This document shows, piece by piece, positions 25,984 through 34,632 of a stretch of 58,725 nucleotides of DNA; within the stretch, counting starts at the first letter, position 1, and each line of letters starts with the position of its first letter. Source of the DNA: an uncultured Opitutaceae bacterium (GTDB taxonomy: Bacteria; Verrucomicrobiota; Verrucomicrobiia; Opitutales; Opitutaceae); contig CAIYUN010000066.1 of assembly GCA_903929355.1 (NCBI GenBank), positions 1-58,725 on the forward strand, written 5' to 3'. Made by a program: the position numbers and the translations under genes. The notes under the pieces are model-generated. The model ran no database searches and was not told the origin of the DNA. It worked only from the letters and a program-made list of their open reading frames with translations.

Positions 25984-26292
25984 ATGTCATCCAACCTAAC
26001 TAAAAGAGAAATCGTCCTCGATATCTACGAAAAGACCGGCTTCCCACAGAAGGAAATTGTGGCGACGGTGCAGATGTCGCTGGACATCATTATGCACGCG
26101 CTGGCGAAAGGCCGCAACGTGGAGCTGCGCAATTTCGGCGTGCTAGAGGTGCAACGGCGCAAGGCGCGCGTGGGACGCAATCCCAACAAGCCTGAGACCG
26201 AGGTGGTCATCCCGGAGCGCGCCGTGGTGAAATTCAAGTCCGGCAAGGTGCTCAAGCACCTGATCAAGAAGATCGACATCAACAAGCTCTGA
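25984..26292 (+). CDS. HU/IHF-family nucleoid DNA-binding protein
   Basis: A protein of 102 aa from the ATG at 25984 (MSSNLTKREIVLDIYEKTG). The family core is clear: ELRNFGVLEVQRRKARVGRN (about 54-73) and the DNA-intercalating arm around RNPNKPETEVVIPER, then VVKFKSGKVLK. It bends DNA as a dimer. The basic N-terminal helices resemble IHF subunits more than classical HU, but the subfamily is not certain. It is followed by a strong terminator at 26360-26386. Confidence 0.93.
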   Translation: MSSNLTKREIVLDIYEKTGFPQKEIVATVQMSLDIIMHALAKGRNVELRNFGVLEVQRRKARVGRNPNKPETEVVIPERAVVKFKSGKVLKHLIKKIDINKL

Positions 26293-26359
26293 CGCCCGCA
26301 GGCGGTTGATCCCCTTGGACCCGAGCACCTGCCCGGGTCATCCTCTCCCTGTGATTTCA

Positions 26360-26386
26360 GGCCGACGTCAAACGTCGGCCTTTTTT
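26360..26386 (+). terminator. Rho-independent terminator after the HU-like gene
   Basis: GGCCGACGT (26360-26368) pairs perfectly with ACGTCGGCC (26372-26380), loop CAA, followed by six T. Confidence 0.88.
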
Positions 26387-26468
26387 GTGACCGGGAAGGA
26401 TGGGGAGGAATGTAAATTTTGCATCGCCCCGCAACCCGACGGTTCCCAAGGTGTCGGGGCAAGCACCC

Positions 26469-27782
26469 ATGCCCTCCTTTCAATCCCTGCCCGGCTTCCG
26501 CGAATTTTATCCCGACGCCCTCGCGCGCCGGAACCACCTGTTCCGTGTTTGGCGGCAGACGGCGCGCGCCTTCGGTTTCCAGGAATACGACGCGCCGGTG
26601 CTTGAGCCACTCGACCTCTATCGCGCCAAGTCCGGCGATGAGATCGAGGGCCAGCTTTTCAGTTTCACCGACAAAGGCGGGCGCGAGGTCGCGCTGCGGC
26701 CGGAGATGACCCCGACCGTCTGCCGTCTGGTCGGGGAAAAGGCCGCGACCCTGAAGCGGCCGATCAAATGGTTCAGTATCGCGGAGTTTTACCGCTATGA
26801 GCGGATGCAGAAAGGCCGCGGGCGCTGCTTTCACCAGTTCAACGCCGACATCTTCGGCGAGCCCGGGCCCGAGGCGGAAACCGAGTTGATCGCCCTGCTG
26901 GTGCAATGCCTCTCGACGTTCGGCCTGACCGCGCAGGATTTTTACGTGCGGCTGAGCGACCGCAACCTCTGGTTCCATTATCTGGAGGCCCTCGGGCTCG
27001 ACGGGCCGCGGGTCCGGGCCGTGCTCGGCGCCGTGGACAAGTTTGAAAAACTCGGGGACGACGCGTTCAAGGCGTACGCGGAGCAGTTTGGTCCGCTGGA
27101 ACCGGTGGTGAAGGACAAGGTACTGGCCTTTCTTCAGGTCAAATCGCTGGCGGCGATCGAGGAAACGCTCGCGCCGCACGGCTCTGCGGCCCTCGCGGCC
27201 CGACTGGCGGACTGGCGCCGGCTCCTCGGCGGATTGGCGGCGATGGGGCTGGCGGAGTTTGTGCAGGTGGACCTCGGGGTCGTGCGCGGGCTGGCCTACT
27301 ACACCGGCTTTGTCTTCGAGGCTTTCGACCGCAAAGGGGAACTGCGCGCCATTGCGGGCGGGGGGCGTTACGACGACCTCGTGGGAAAACTGGGCGGTCC
27401 GGACCTGCCCGCCGTCGGCTTCGCCATCGGCGACATGACCTTCGCGCTCCTGCTGGAGGCCCGCGGGCTGACGCCGGCGTTGGTGCAGGCAGCCGATGTG
27501 TATTGCGTGATCGGCGGCGAGGCGGAACGGAGTGCGGCCTTCGGAGACATCCACGCGCTGCGCGCGGCCGGTTTTGCGGTGGAGTATCCGTTCAAGGAGC
27601 TGGGATTTGGCAAGCAGTTCAAGGCGGCGGCTGAATCAGGCGCGCGGCTGGCGCTGATCTATGGAGGCGACGAGCTCGCGAAGGGCGTGGTAAAAATCCG
27701 CGACCTCAGCACCCGCACCGAGCGCGAGGTCCCGGCAGATGCCGTAGTCGCGGCGGTGCGCGACAGTCTGGGCGGAGCTTGA
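26469..27782 (+). CDS. hisS: Histidyl-tRNA synthetase
   Basis: A class II aminoacyl-tRNA synthetase of 437 aa from the ATG at 26469 (MPSFQSLPGFREFYPD). Motif 2 is in the FSIAEFYRYERMQKGRGRCFHQFNADIFG region. The histidine motif VRGLAYYTGFVFEAF and AIAGGGRYDDLV follow, and an anticodon-binding domain ends the protein (DVYCVIGGEAE onward). The presence of the C-terminal domain and the intact motif 2 arginine favour HisS over the regulatory HisZ. It lies 20 bases before the helicase gene. Confidence 0.93.
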   Translation: MPSFQSLPGFREFYPDALARRNHLFRVWRQTARAFGFQEYDAPVLEPLDLYRAKSGDEIEGQLFSFTDKGGREVALRPEMTPTVCRLVGEKAATLKRPIKWFSIAEFYRYERMQKGRGRCFHQFNADIFGEPGPEAETELIALLVQCLSTFGLTAQDFYVRLSDRNLWFHYLEALGLDGPRVRAVLGAVDKFEKLGDDAFKAYAEQFGPLEPVVKDKVLAFLQVKSLAAIEETLAPHGSAALAARLADWRRLLGGLAAMGLAEFVQVDLGVVRGLAYYTGFVFEAFDRKGELRAIAGGGRYDDLVGKLGGPDLPAVGFAIGDMTFALLLEARGLTPALVQAADVYCVIGGEAERSAAFGDIHALRAAGFAVEYPFKELGFGKQFKAAAESGARLALIYGGDELAKGVVKIRDLSTRTEREVPADAVVAAVRDSLGGA

Positions 27783-27801
27783 AAGGGCTCCGCTGGCTGC
27801 C

Positions 27802-30327
27802 ATGCTCCGCCTCCTGCTTCCGCCCAATCTCGCCGCCGCGGCGGCACGCAATGCCATCGTGGTCAGGCTGGAGCTTGATCGCGACGCCGTGCCGCCGAAC
27901 GCGTTACTGCCGGTGCTGGCGGTGCTCCAGCGGATTTGTGGCGCGGAGGTGCCTCCGGGTTTTATCCAGGTGACGCGGGCCCAGCTCGGCGAGGTGGCCA
28001 GTGCGGCCGGTGACCAGCCGGTCTTTGTGGAAAACGGTTGGGCGGGCCCATGGCGGCATGCCGCCCTCTTTGCGGACCTGGCCGCCAAGGGTGGTGCCGG
28101 GGAGGAGGAGACGCCGGGCCCGATCGGAGCCGCGCGCCCCAAACGGCCCGCGCAACCGATCCGGCCCGACCGGTCGCCCGGTCTCACGCGCATGACCGTG
28201 GACGGATCCGAGCATTTTCTGGCGATCACGCTGCCCTCGCCCGAACATCCCGGCCATGCCGCAGTTCTTGCCCTGTTGCGAAACCACGGCTTTGGGCTGG
28301 AGCCCTCCAACCGCAAATGGTGGCTGCGCGACCGGCATAAGACGCTCAATTTTCTCGCCGCCCATGGCGGGCGCCTGCGGGAGGAGTTCGACGCGGATTT
28401 CGCCCCCGGCTTCACACAACGCACGGCGCACCTGCGCCCCGCCGAGGTGGCGGCCGAGGTGGCGGCGGCGGGCGAGGGCTTTGCCGTCACCCTGGCCTTG
28501 CGGGCCGGACCGGCGGATGAGGCTCAGCTTCGCACGGCCCTTGCCACCAGCCGCAATTACCTGGAGGCCGGCGGCCAGATCTTCCTCCTCGCGCCCGCCC
28601 GTCTGGCCCAACTGGCCGCCGCGCAATCCGCGCTGGCCGGAGAGCCGTCCGCGGGGCTGTCGCCCCGCCGCACGCAACGAATCAGCGCCGCACGGGTGGC
28701 GGAGGCCGAGGGGATCATCGAGGCGCTGTCCCCCGGATTTCAGGGGCCGGCGGAATGGCGGGCGCGGAGCGTCGCCTTGCGCGATCTCTCCGCGCTCGCG
28801 CCGGCGCCGGTCCCCGCCGAGCTCGATGGGGCGCTGCGCCCCTACCAACGTCTGGGGGTCGCGTGGCTCTGGCACCTCTGGCAACATCGGCTGGGCGGCG
28901 TTCTGGCCGACGAGATGGGGCTCGGGAAAACGATCCAGGCCATCGCGCTGCTCACCGCCGTGGGGCAGGGAAACCGGCCTGGGCCCTCGCTGGTGGTGGT
29001 GCCGGCGTCGCTGTTGGAGAACTGGCGCCGGGAGGTCGCAAGGTTTGCGCCCCAACTCCGCGTGTTTGTCCACCATGCGGGCTTAAGATTGGGCACGGGC
29101 GCGGAATTTGCCGGCTTCGATCTCGTGATCACGAGCTATGGCACGCTGGCGCGCGACCAGGCGCTGTTTTCCCCGGTGGAGTTCGTCACCGTCATCGCCG
29201 ACGAGGCGCAGCATATCAAGAACCGGCGCTCGCAAAACGCCGGGGCGCTCCGCGCCCTGCGCGCCGGGGCGCGTTTCCTGCTCACGGGCACCCCGCTGGA
29301 AAATTCGCTGGACGATCTGCGCTCACTCTTCGAGTTCCTGCTGCCGGGTTTTCTCACCCGGCTCCCCGCCGGGGTGCGGGGCGACGAGCGCGCGTGGTTC
29401 GACGGACGGTTGCGGGCGCAAACCGCGCCCTACCTCCTGCGCCGGACCAAGCGGGCGGTGGCCCCGGAGCTGCCGGAAAAGATCGAGCAGACCATCTGGT
29501 GTGAGCTCACCCCCGCGCAGGCCGCGCTCTATCGTGAAACCCAGGAGAAATCCGAGCGCGAGCTGACCGACTTGGCGGCCGCGGGGGTGGGGGAGAACCA
29601 GTTGCGCTTCGCCGCACTCACCCAACTGCTCCGACTCCGGCAAATCTGCTGCGACCCGCGTTTGCTGCCGAGTGAACCGGGGACCAAGGACGAAGTAACA
29701 TGTAACAAGGGACAAGGAGGAAGCATCCGTCTTCGCCAAGGCTCCCGCCGTCGCGGCGCTATGGCGCGGCAAGACGACGCGACAAGCCAGGAACCAAGAA
29801 CAGGCTTTGCCGACTCGGCCAAGCTTGACGCGTTTCGTGAATTGCTGGCCGAGGCGGTGGACGACGGTCATCGCGTGCTGGTCTTCTCCCAATTCACCTC
29901 GCTGCTCGCGCTGCTGCGCGCCGAACTCGACGCGCAGGGGGTGGGCTATTGCTATCTCGACGGGTCGATGTCCGTTCCCGCGCGGCAGGCCGAGGTGGAC
30001 CGCTTCCAGGCCGGACCCGCGGTGCCGGTGTTTCTGCTCTCGCTCAAGGCGGGCGGCACCGGCCTCAACCTCACGGGGGCGGACACGGTGGTGCATTTCG
30101 ACCCGTGGTGGAATCCGGCGGTGGAGGCGCAGGCGACGGACCGGGCCCACCGCATCGGCCAGACCCGCACGGTGACGAGCTACAAGCTGATCGCCGTGGG
30201 TACCGTGGAGGAAAAAGTGCTGGCCCTGCAGGCCGGCAAGCGCGCGCTGCTGGCCGACGTGTTCGAGGCGAGCGATGCCGCCGCCGCCAAACTCTCGCTG
30301 GCCGACCTGCTGAATTTGGCGAAGTGA
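27802..30327 (+). CDS. SNF2-family DEAD/DEAH helicase/ATPase with an in-frame repeat insertion
   Basis: A protein of 841 aa. The N-terminal 330 residues are poorly conserved and Ala/Arg-rich. Lobe 1 has ADEMGLGKTIQ (Walker A, about 368-378), the Walker B DEAQH (about 466-470) and LLTGTPLENSLDDLRSLFEF. Lobe 2 has VLVFSQFTSLLALL, LSLKAGGTGLNLTGAD and DRAHRIGQTRTV. Such proteins are DNA translocases related to RapA/HepA. Between RQICCDPRLLP and SAKLDAFRELL, residues about 626-671 are a foreign-looking Arg/Gln-rich insert encoded by dispersed repeats (29680-29802). It lies at a surface linker position in lobe 2, so activity may survive. Confidence 0.93.
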   Translation: MLRLLLPPNLAAAAARNAIVVRLELDRDAVPPNALLPVLAVLQRICGAEVPPGFIQVTRAQLGEVASAAGDQPVFVENGWAGPWRHAALFADLAAKGGAGEEETPGPIGAARPKRPAQPIRPDRSPGLTRMTVDGSEHFLAITLPSPEHPGHAAVLALLRNHGFGLEPSNRKWWLRDRHKTLNFLAAHGGRLREEFDADFAPGFTQRTAHLRPAEVAAEVAAAGEGFAVTLALRAGPADEAQLRTALATSRNYLEAGGQIFLLAPARLAQLAAAQSALAGEPSAGLSPRRTQRISAARVAEAEGIIEALSPGFQGPAEWRARSVALRDLSALAPAPVPAELDGALRPYQRLGVAWLWHLWQHRLGGVLADEMGLGKTIQAIALLTAVGQGNRPGPSLVVVPASLLENWRREVARFAPQLRVFVHHAGLRLGTGAEFAGFDLVITSYGTLARDQALFSPVEFVTVIADEAQHIKNRRSQNAGALRALRAGARFLLTGTPLENSLDDLRSLFEFLLPGFLTRLPAGVRGDERAWFDGRLRAQTAPYLLRRTKRAVAPELPEKIEQTIWCELTPAQAALYRETQEKSERELTDLAAAGVGENQLRFAALTQLLRLRQICCDPRLLPSEPGTKDEVTCNKGQGGSIRLRQGSRRRGAMARQDDATSQEPRTGFADSAKLDAFRELLAEAVDDGHRVLVFSQFTSLLALLRAELDAQGVGYCYLDGSMSVPARQAEVDRFQAGPAVPVFLLSLKAGGTGLNLTGADTVVHFDPWWNPAVEAQATDRAHRIGQTRTVTSYKLIAVGTVEEKVLALQAGKRALLADVFEASDAAAAKLSLADLLNLAK
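29680..29802. repeat. Dispersed repeats inserted in frame in the helicase gene
   Basis: The segment begins with ggaccaaggacgaagtaaca and continues with tgtaacaagggacaaggagg. From 29723 it holds a palindromic unit starting gcatccgtcttcgccaaggc and ending gcgacaagccaggaaccaag. The second part matches the intergenic repeat at 9976-10019. It adds roughly 41-45 codons without a stop. Confidence 0.75.
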
Positions 30328-30387
30328 CGGCGAAATTTCGAAGCAAGAAATTGATCTGGGGCCATTGCGTCCGAACGGCGCGTATGC

Positions 30388-30903
30388 TCACGGTGCCGGC
30401 AGGGGCGGCAGCTCGGTGCCGGCGGCCTGGCGGGCGAGCATGGCGGTCAAGCGTTGGATTTCCAACTCGGCGTTTCGCTTGTCGATGCGCGCGAGCTCCA
30501 CAGTTTTGGCCGTGGCAAAGGCCTCGGCGGACAGTTTGGCGCGCTTGGCTCGGACGCTGGCCAACTGGCTTTGCAGGTCGGCGACCTCGGCGGCGAGCTT
30601 TGCGGCGCCGGCGCTGTAACCGGCGGTGTCGGCGGCGATTCGCCTGCTCTCGTCCTCCCATTGGGCGCGCTTGGCTTCGGCCGCCTGTTTCTCTGCGGCG
30701 AGGCGGGCGGCGGCGCGTTGGTCGGCATCGGCCCGTGCCTTGAGTTCGGCGGCCTGGCTTTCCTTCTCGGCGTCAGCCTGCTGCCGGGCCGTGGTCGCGG
30801 CCCGGGCGAGGGTGGCCTGCTCCTCGTGGCGGAGGTGCGCCACAAAGGGCACGGCAAAAAGGCCGAGCAGCGCGAGCGGGATGAGGAGGTAAAGGCGTTT
30901 CAC
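30388..30903 (-). CDS. Membrane-anchored coiled-coil protein (last gene of the TonB operon)
   Basis: A protein of 171 aa with a GTG start at 30903. One N-terminal membrane segment (RLYLLIPLALLGLFAVPFVA) precedes a long Ala/Glu/Arg/Gln-rich coiled coil from about 27 to 155 and a Pro-rich tail. The family is not recognised. It is a probable paralogue of the preceding gene, with the same N-terminus (MKxxYLLxPLxALL) and architecture, and overlaps it by four bases (GTGA, 30900-30903). A periplasmic stalk or spacer role beside the TonB system is inferred. Confidence 0.75.
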   Translation of the reverse strand: MKRLYLLIPLALLGLFAVPFVAHLRHEEQATLARAATTARQQADAEKESQAAELKARADADQRAAARLAAEKQAAEAKRAQWEDESRRIAADTAGYSAGAAKLAAEVADLQSQLASVRAKRAKLSAEAFATAKTVELARIDKRNAELEIQRLTAMLARQAAGTELPPLPAP

Positions 30904-31439
30904 CTGGACCCTCCGGTGGGTGCAGCTTTGTCGGCTGGCGCGGTTGGGGAGGGCGTCGCGGCGGCGAGCTTTTTCAGCACCGCGGTGAGGTCACCGATGT
31001 TGGCCGTGGCCTTAGAGTTGAACTTTTGGAGATAGACTTGCTCATCGAGCGCGGCGGTCTGTTCACGCTCGAGTGCGGCGAGGGCCGCCTGTTCCGTGGT
31101 GAGGTCACGTCTGAGCTGGTCGGCCTCGCGGGTGAGCCGGGTTGATTCGTCGCGAGCCCGGTCACGATCGGACAGCGCGGCGTGCCGGGCGGCTTGATCG
31201 GCCTGTTCGCGGGCGGCTTGGTCGGCGAGTTCCTGCTTGCGCCTGGCCTGGGCGGCAAGGGCGGCCTGTACCGCCAGCTCGTTTTGCGCCGCCTCCTGTC
31301 GGAGGGCGGCGGTGTGGTCAGATTCGGCCCGGGCCCTGAGCATGGCCAATTCCTGTGCGCGCTGTCCGGCATAATGCCAGTAGCCCACGCCGAAGGCGAG
31401 GAGTGCGAGGAGCGGGGCGAGCAGATAGGCTTTCTTCAT
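30900..31439 (-). CDS. Membrane-anchored coiled-coil protein (TonB operon)
   Basis: A protein of 179 aa from the ATG at 31439 (MKKAYLLAPLLALLAFGVGYW), the first Met giving a signal anchor; the open frame extends upstream into the TPR gene in another frame. Residues about 28-150 are heptad-rich coiled coil (SDHTAALRQEAAQNELAVQA). A Thr/Pro/Ala-rich tail ends it. The 70-base gap to the TPR stop carries a perfect hairpin (31461-31478). The function is unknown. Confidence 0.75.
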   Translation of the reverse strand: MKKAYLLAPLLALLAFGVGYWHYAGQRAQELAMLRARAESDHTAALRQEAAQNELAVQAALAAQARRKQELADQAAREQADQAARHAALSDRDRARDESTRLTREADQLRRDLTTEQAALAALEREQTAALDEQVYLQKFNSKATANIGDLTAVLKKLAAATPSPTAPADKAAPTGGSR

Positions 31440-31460
31440 CGGAGGAGAAAGAGATCGGAA

Positions 31461-31478
31461 CGCGACGGGGGCGTCGCG
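31461..31478. repeat. Short perfect hairpin between TPR and coiled-coil genes
   Basis: CGCGACG (31461-31467), loop GGGG, CGTCGCG (31472-31478), with no following T-run on the minus strand. It could be a processing or attenuation hairpin or a small dispersed repeat. Confidence 0.5.
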
Positions 31479-31509
31479 TCTCCATGGAGGATGCAAGCGG
31501 AAGCGGGGC

Positions 31510-32874
31510 TCATGGCGGGGTGGGGTGGGCGGCGGCGAGGGACTCGCGCAGGCGGGCAATGTCGGCGGGCGGGGTGTCGTCGTGGCGGGCGGCCTCGTCG
31601 AGCCAGCGGGCGGCGGCATCGAACTGGCGCGCCTCCATGTCGAGGAAGGCCAGCAGAAACGCGGCCTGGCCGGGGTGGTCGAGATGGCCTCTGGCCAGGG
31701 CCAACTCCAAGTGTTTGCGGGCGGCGGGGTGCTGGTCCATCGCGTATTCCAAGCGGGCCGTCGCGTAATTGACGCGACCGTCGTCCGGGTGTCGCGCGGC
31801 GACGTCGGCCAGGGTGGAGAGGGCGCGGGTCTCCTCGTGCGCGGACTGGCCGGCGTTGGCCAGCAGCTCCCAATGACCGGGTTCGTCGGTGATGGCCCCG
31901 GTCTGCAGCCCCGACTCAAGCAGGCTGAGGGCGCGGTCGAACTGGTGCAGGTTGTAGTAAAGTCCGGCGACATTGAAGTTGTCGGCCGGGGTGGTGAGCG
32001 CACCGTGAACCTGCGCCCGTTCGAAGGTGAGCAGGGCGCGGAGGTTCAGGCGGTCGTTCTCCCGGGTAGCTTTGGCCGCCGACGCCTGGGCGAGGTAGAT
32101 GGCGGCCAGCTGTTGCCAGTAATCGTGGTTTGCCGGTGAGCGTTGGACGAGGAGCTCGAGGGTGTCGGCCGCAGCCGCGGTGTCCCCGAGTTGCTGTTCC
32201 GCGTCGAGCACGAGGAGATATAGGGTCTCCTTGGGTTGGAGACTGAGCGTCAGTCCCTGCGCGGCCACGTCGAGCACGCGCCGGAGCGCGGCCGGCTCGG
32301 GCGGGTGGTTGCCCACGGTGGCCTCATTGTAGTAGATCAGTGCGGCCAGCAGCACCGCGTCCTCACCCGGTCGTGCCACCTGGTCCAGCCAGCGGCGGAT
32401 TGCGGCGGCGGCGGCGGAGAATTCCGCCAACTGGAGCGCGGCGTCATGGTTTTCGGTCGCCCGCTGGTAATGCAACTGGGCCAGCAGATAGAGCACATCG
32501 AGGGTCTGGCGTGGGTCGAGGTAGCCATGGGCATCGCCGAGGCGAAGGGCGGTCTCGAGCGGGGCGACGGCCTGATCGGTCGCATCGCCTTGGTTCAGGA
32601 TGATCTGGGCTTTGATTTGCGACAGGACGGCGAGGTCATAGCTGTCGGAGGGGGCGACGGCGATGAGCGGAGCAAGCAGGGCCAGGGCGGCGGTATAATT
32701 TTTGGCGTCGGTGAAATCGCGGAGGGCGGAGAGCTGGTCCGAAACGGGTGAGGAAAGTTCACGGGCGGGCGGGGCGACGGGTGCAGCGGGCAGGGTGGTG
32801 GGAAGGGCGAGGATGACGGCGAGCAGCGCCCCCACAAAGGGCAACGGCCGTCGAAATGGCAGGAGAGCGGACAT
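31510..32874 (-). CDS. Exported TPR-repeat protein of the TonB operon
   Basis: A protein of 454 aa. The N-terminal signal peptide (LPFVGALLAVILALPTTLPA, about 11-30) indicates export. Multiple TPR-like helical pairs follow to the end, for example YTAALALLAPLIAVAPSDSYDL, FDRALSLLESGLQTG and ARKHLELALARGHLDHPGQA. It starts three bases after tonB ends. TPR proteins accompany ExbB/ExbD/TonB in several bacteria, and a scaffold role in the periplasm is inferred. Confidence 0.82.
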   Translation of the reverse strand: MSALLPFRRPLPFVGALLAVILALPTTLPAAPVAPPARELSSPVSDQLSALRDFTDAKNYTAALALLAPLIAVAPSDSYDLAVLSQIKAQIILNQGDATDQAVAPLETALRLGDAHGYLDPRQTLDVLYLLAQLHYQRATENHDAALQLAEFSAAAAAIRRWLDQVARPGEDAVLLAALIYYNEATVGNHPPEPAALRRVLDVAAQGLTLSLQPKETLYLLVLDAEQQLGDTAAAADTLELLVQRSPANHDYWQQLAAIYLAQASAAKATRENDRLNLRALLTFERAQVHGALTTPADNFNVAGLYYNLHQFDRALSLLESGLQTGAITDEPGHWELLANAGQSAHEETRALSTLADVAARHPDDGRVNYATARLEYAMDQHPAARKHLELALARGHLDHPGQAAFLLAFLDMEARQFDAAARWLDEAARHDDTPPADIARLRESLAAAHPTPP

Positions 32875-32877
32875 GGC

Positions 32878-33537
32878 TCAGGGCTGGCCTTCGAGGGTGA
32901 ATCCGATCGCCAGTTGCATGCGGGTGTTGACCACGCGGCCAGCGCGCCGGCCGGGCTTGAATTTCCACTGGAGCACGGCCTGCAGGGCGCTGGCCTCAAA
33001 CTCCTTTTGGGTTGAGTGCAGGATCTGGGCATCGCGAACGTTGCCCTCGGCGTCCACGGTGAAAACCACCGTGACCTGGCCGGTCAGGCCCGCTCGCCGC
33101 ATCTCATAGGGATAGACCGGACTGATGGTCAACGTCGGCTCCGGTCCCTGGTCGAGGTCCGCGAGCGCGAAAAGTTGGGCGAGGATCTTCCCGCCCGAAC
33201 CCAGGCCGCCCAGGCCGACTGGAATGGTGATCAGGGCGGCAGGGCGCGTGACGCCGGCGGGCGGAGTGGGTTGCAAGAGCTGCACAAAGGGAACCTCGAG
33301 GTGCAGGGAGGGCAGATCGGGCTGGAGGGGAGGGGCGATCGCGGTCTGATCGGAGGCTGGAGCTCCGGGGTCAGTGGGCGCAGGTGCATCCGGCTCCAAG
33401 GGCGGCAGGTTGAGGGCGAGCGTGGGGATATCCTCGGGTGGCCGGGCGGGTGCCGTCATCGTTTGGTTAAAACCAAGGGCCAACCCGGCATGAAGGAGCA
33501 GGGAGACGAGCAGGCCGATGAGGAGGTCGCGGCGCAT
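32878..33537 (-). CDS. tonB: Energy transducer TonB
   Basis: A protein of 219 aa. One membrane anchor near the N-terminus (LLIGLLVSLLLHAGLALGF, about 5-23) is followed by a Pro-rich periplasmic linker (about 30-100). The C-terminal TonB domain is at about 125-215 (YPYEMRRAGLTGQVTVVFTV, then ALQAVLQWKFKPGR). It couples the proton-driven ExbBD motor to outer-membrane transporters. A 140-base palindromic repeat separates it from exbD2. Confidence 0.92.
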   Translation of the reverse strand: MRRDLLIGLLVSLLLHAGLALGFNQTMTAPARPPEDIPTLALNLPPLEPDAPAPTDPGAPASDQTAIAPPLQPDLPSLHLEVPFVQLLQPTPPAGVTRPAALITIPVGLGGLGSGGKILAQLFALADLDQGPEPTLTISPVYPYEMRRAGLTGQVTVVFTVDAEGNVRDAQILHSTQKEFEASALQAVLQWKFKPGRRAGRVVNTRMQLAIGFTLEGQP

Positions 33538-33564
33538 GGGGGGCAGAAGGAGGGATTGGTTATT

Positions 33565-33667
33565 TCTTATTGGTTAACGCTTATTGGGTTATTTTCGGAA
33601 TTGGCGGACGTGCGGTTGCGTTTGGTTTGGCAATAATCCGATAAGCATTAAGCGATAACCAATAAGA
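33565..33667. repeat. MITE-like palindromic repeat, copy 1
   Basis: TCTTATTGGTTAACGCTTA (33565-33583) and its near-perfect inverted copy at 33649-33667 (18 of 19 paired) enclose a 65-base centre. A relative at 47980-48138 shares the core ATTGGGTTATTTTCGGA. No ORF is inside. Confidence 0.75.
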
Positions 33668-33677
33668 GATTTTTCCC

Positions 33678-34109
33678 TCACCGGCCTGTGCTCCGGTCGG
33701 TGGTTTCGACGGCGACCTGGGTGAGGCCGGCGCGGCGGACCTCGTCGAGCGCGGCCACGGTGTCGCCGAAGCTGGCGTGGTTGTCGCCGGCCAGCAGCAG
33801 GTGCGGGTTGGGGGTGCCGGTTTTGTAGGCAAGCAGACGACCGGGAAGATCGGCGAGCGTGATCAGCTCATGGTTCCAGTAGGCGGTGCCATGCTCCGAG
33901 ATTTGCAGGACGACGGCTGTGTCATCAGGGAAGGGGGGCGCACTGGTTTGGACCGCGGGAACCGAGACAGGCAGCGACTGGATTTTGTTGAGCGAGAGTG
34001 TGAACAGGACGAACGTCGCGAGCAGGAAGAAGATCACGTCAATCAGAGGGATGATCTCGATCCGCGCCCGTTTGCGGCCGCTGGAAGGGTCGGGGGGGAA
34101 GAGTTCCAT
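33678..34109 (-). CDS. exbD: ExbD/TolR-family biopolymer transport protein 2
   Basis: A protein of 143 aa from the ATG at 34109, two bases after the exbD1 stop. It has one N-terminal membrane helix, IEIIPLIDVIFFLLATFVLF (about 17-36), with the essential Asp (PLID) in the helix. The periplasmic domain follows. It is closely similar to exbD1 in the membrane segment but diverges after it, so the pair probably forms a hetero-oligomer or has split roles. Confidence 0.9.
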   Translation of the reverse strand: MELFPPDPSSGRKRARIEIIPLIDVIFFLLATFVLFTLSLNKIQSLPVSVPAVQTSAPPFPDDTAVVLQISEHGTAYWNHELITLADLPGRLLAYKTGTPNPHLLLAGDNHASFGDTVAALDEVRRAGLTQVAVETTDRSTGR

Positions 34110-34111
34110 GT

Positions 34112-34543
34112 TCAGGGGGCCGGCGGGCGGAGGCGGGTTTCGATGAGGATTTGCGTGAGACCGGCCTTGCGGGCCTCGTCGATGACGTAGCGGGCCTGCG
34201 CGAAGAGCGCGTTGCCATCGCCGTTGAGCAGCAGACGCGGGTTGGGCGCGGACTGTTTGTAGGCCTGGAGGCGGGCGATGAACTCGTCGAGGGACACGGG
34301 GCGCTTGTCCCACGCGAGGGAGCCGTCGGCCTTGAGGGTGACGGTGACGGCCCCGTGGGGGTCCCGCGGCACCCCGGTGACGGCGGATGGGAGAGCGACC
34401 GCGAGGCCGCCGGATTGATTGAGCGAGAGGGTGAAGAGAACGAAGGTGGCGAGCAGGAAGAAGATGACGTCGATCAGCGGAATGATCTCAATCCGCGCGC
34501 GGCGCGGGGGCTGGCCGGTGAAACTGGCGGGCAGGAGCGGCAT
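34112..34543 (-). CDS. exbD: ExbD/TolR-family biopolymer transport protein 1
   Basis: A protein of 143 aa. The same membrane segment IEIIPLIDVIFFLLATFVLF with the proton-path Asp is present, followed by a periplasmic domain ending ARKAGLTQILIETRL. It is part of the proton-driven motor with ExbB. The 89-base gap before exbB contains a run of 'gtcagaggtcag' repeats (34558-34632). Confidence 0.92.
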   Translation of the reverse strand: MPLLPASFTGQPPRRARIEIIPLIDVIFFLLATFVLFTLSLNQSGGLAVALPSAVTGVPRDPHGAVTVTLKADGSLAWDKRPVSLDEFIARLQAYKQSAPNPRLLLNGDGNALFAQARYVIDEARKAGLTQILIETRLRPPAP

Positions 34544-34557
34544 GGGCGGAGGAAAAC

Positions 34558-34632
34558 AGAGGTCAGAGATCAGATGTCAGAAGTCAGAGCGCGGAGGGCA
34601 GAAGTGGAAGGTCGGAGGTCGGAAGGCAGAGG
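34558..34632. repeat. Simple 'ggtcag/ggtcgg' repeat cluster between exbB and exbD1
   Basis: Units such as ggtcagagatcagatgtcag and aggtcggaggtcggaaggca are tandemly arranged. The same kind of text occurs in frame inside batBC at 54009-54052. Confidence 0.7.

Noticed and set aside
26469-27782. HisZ regulatory subunit
   Set aside because: The C-terminal anticodon-binding domain and synthetase motifs are intact, and no short hisG is adjacent.
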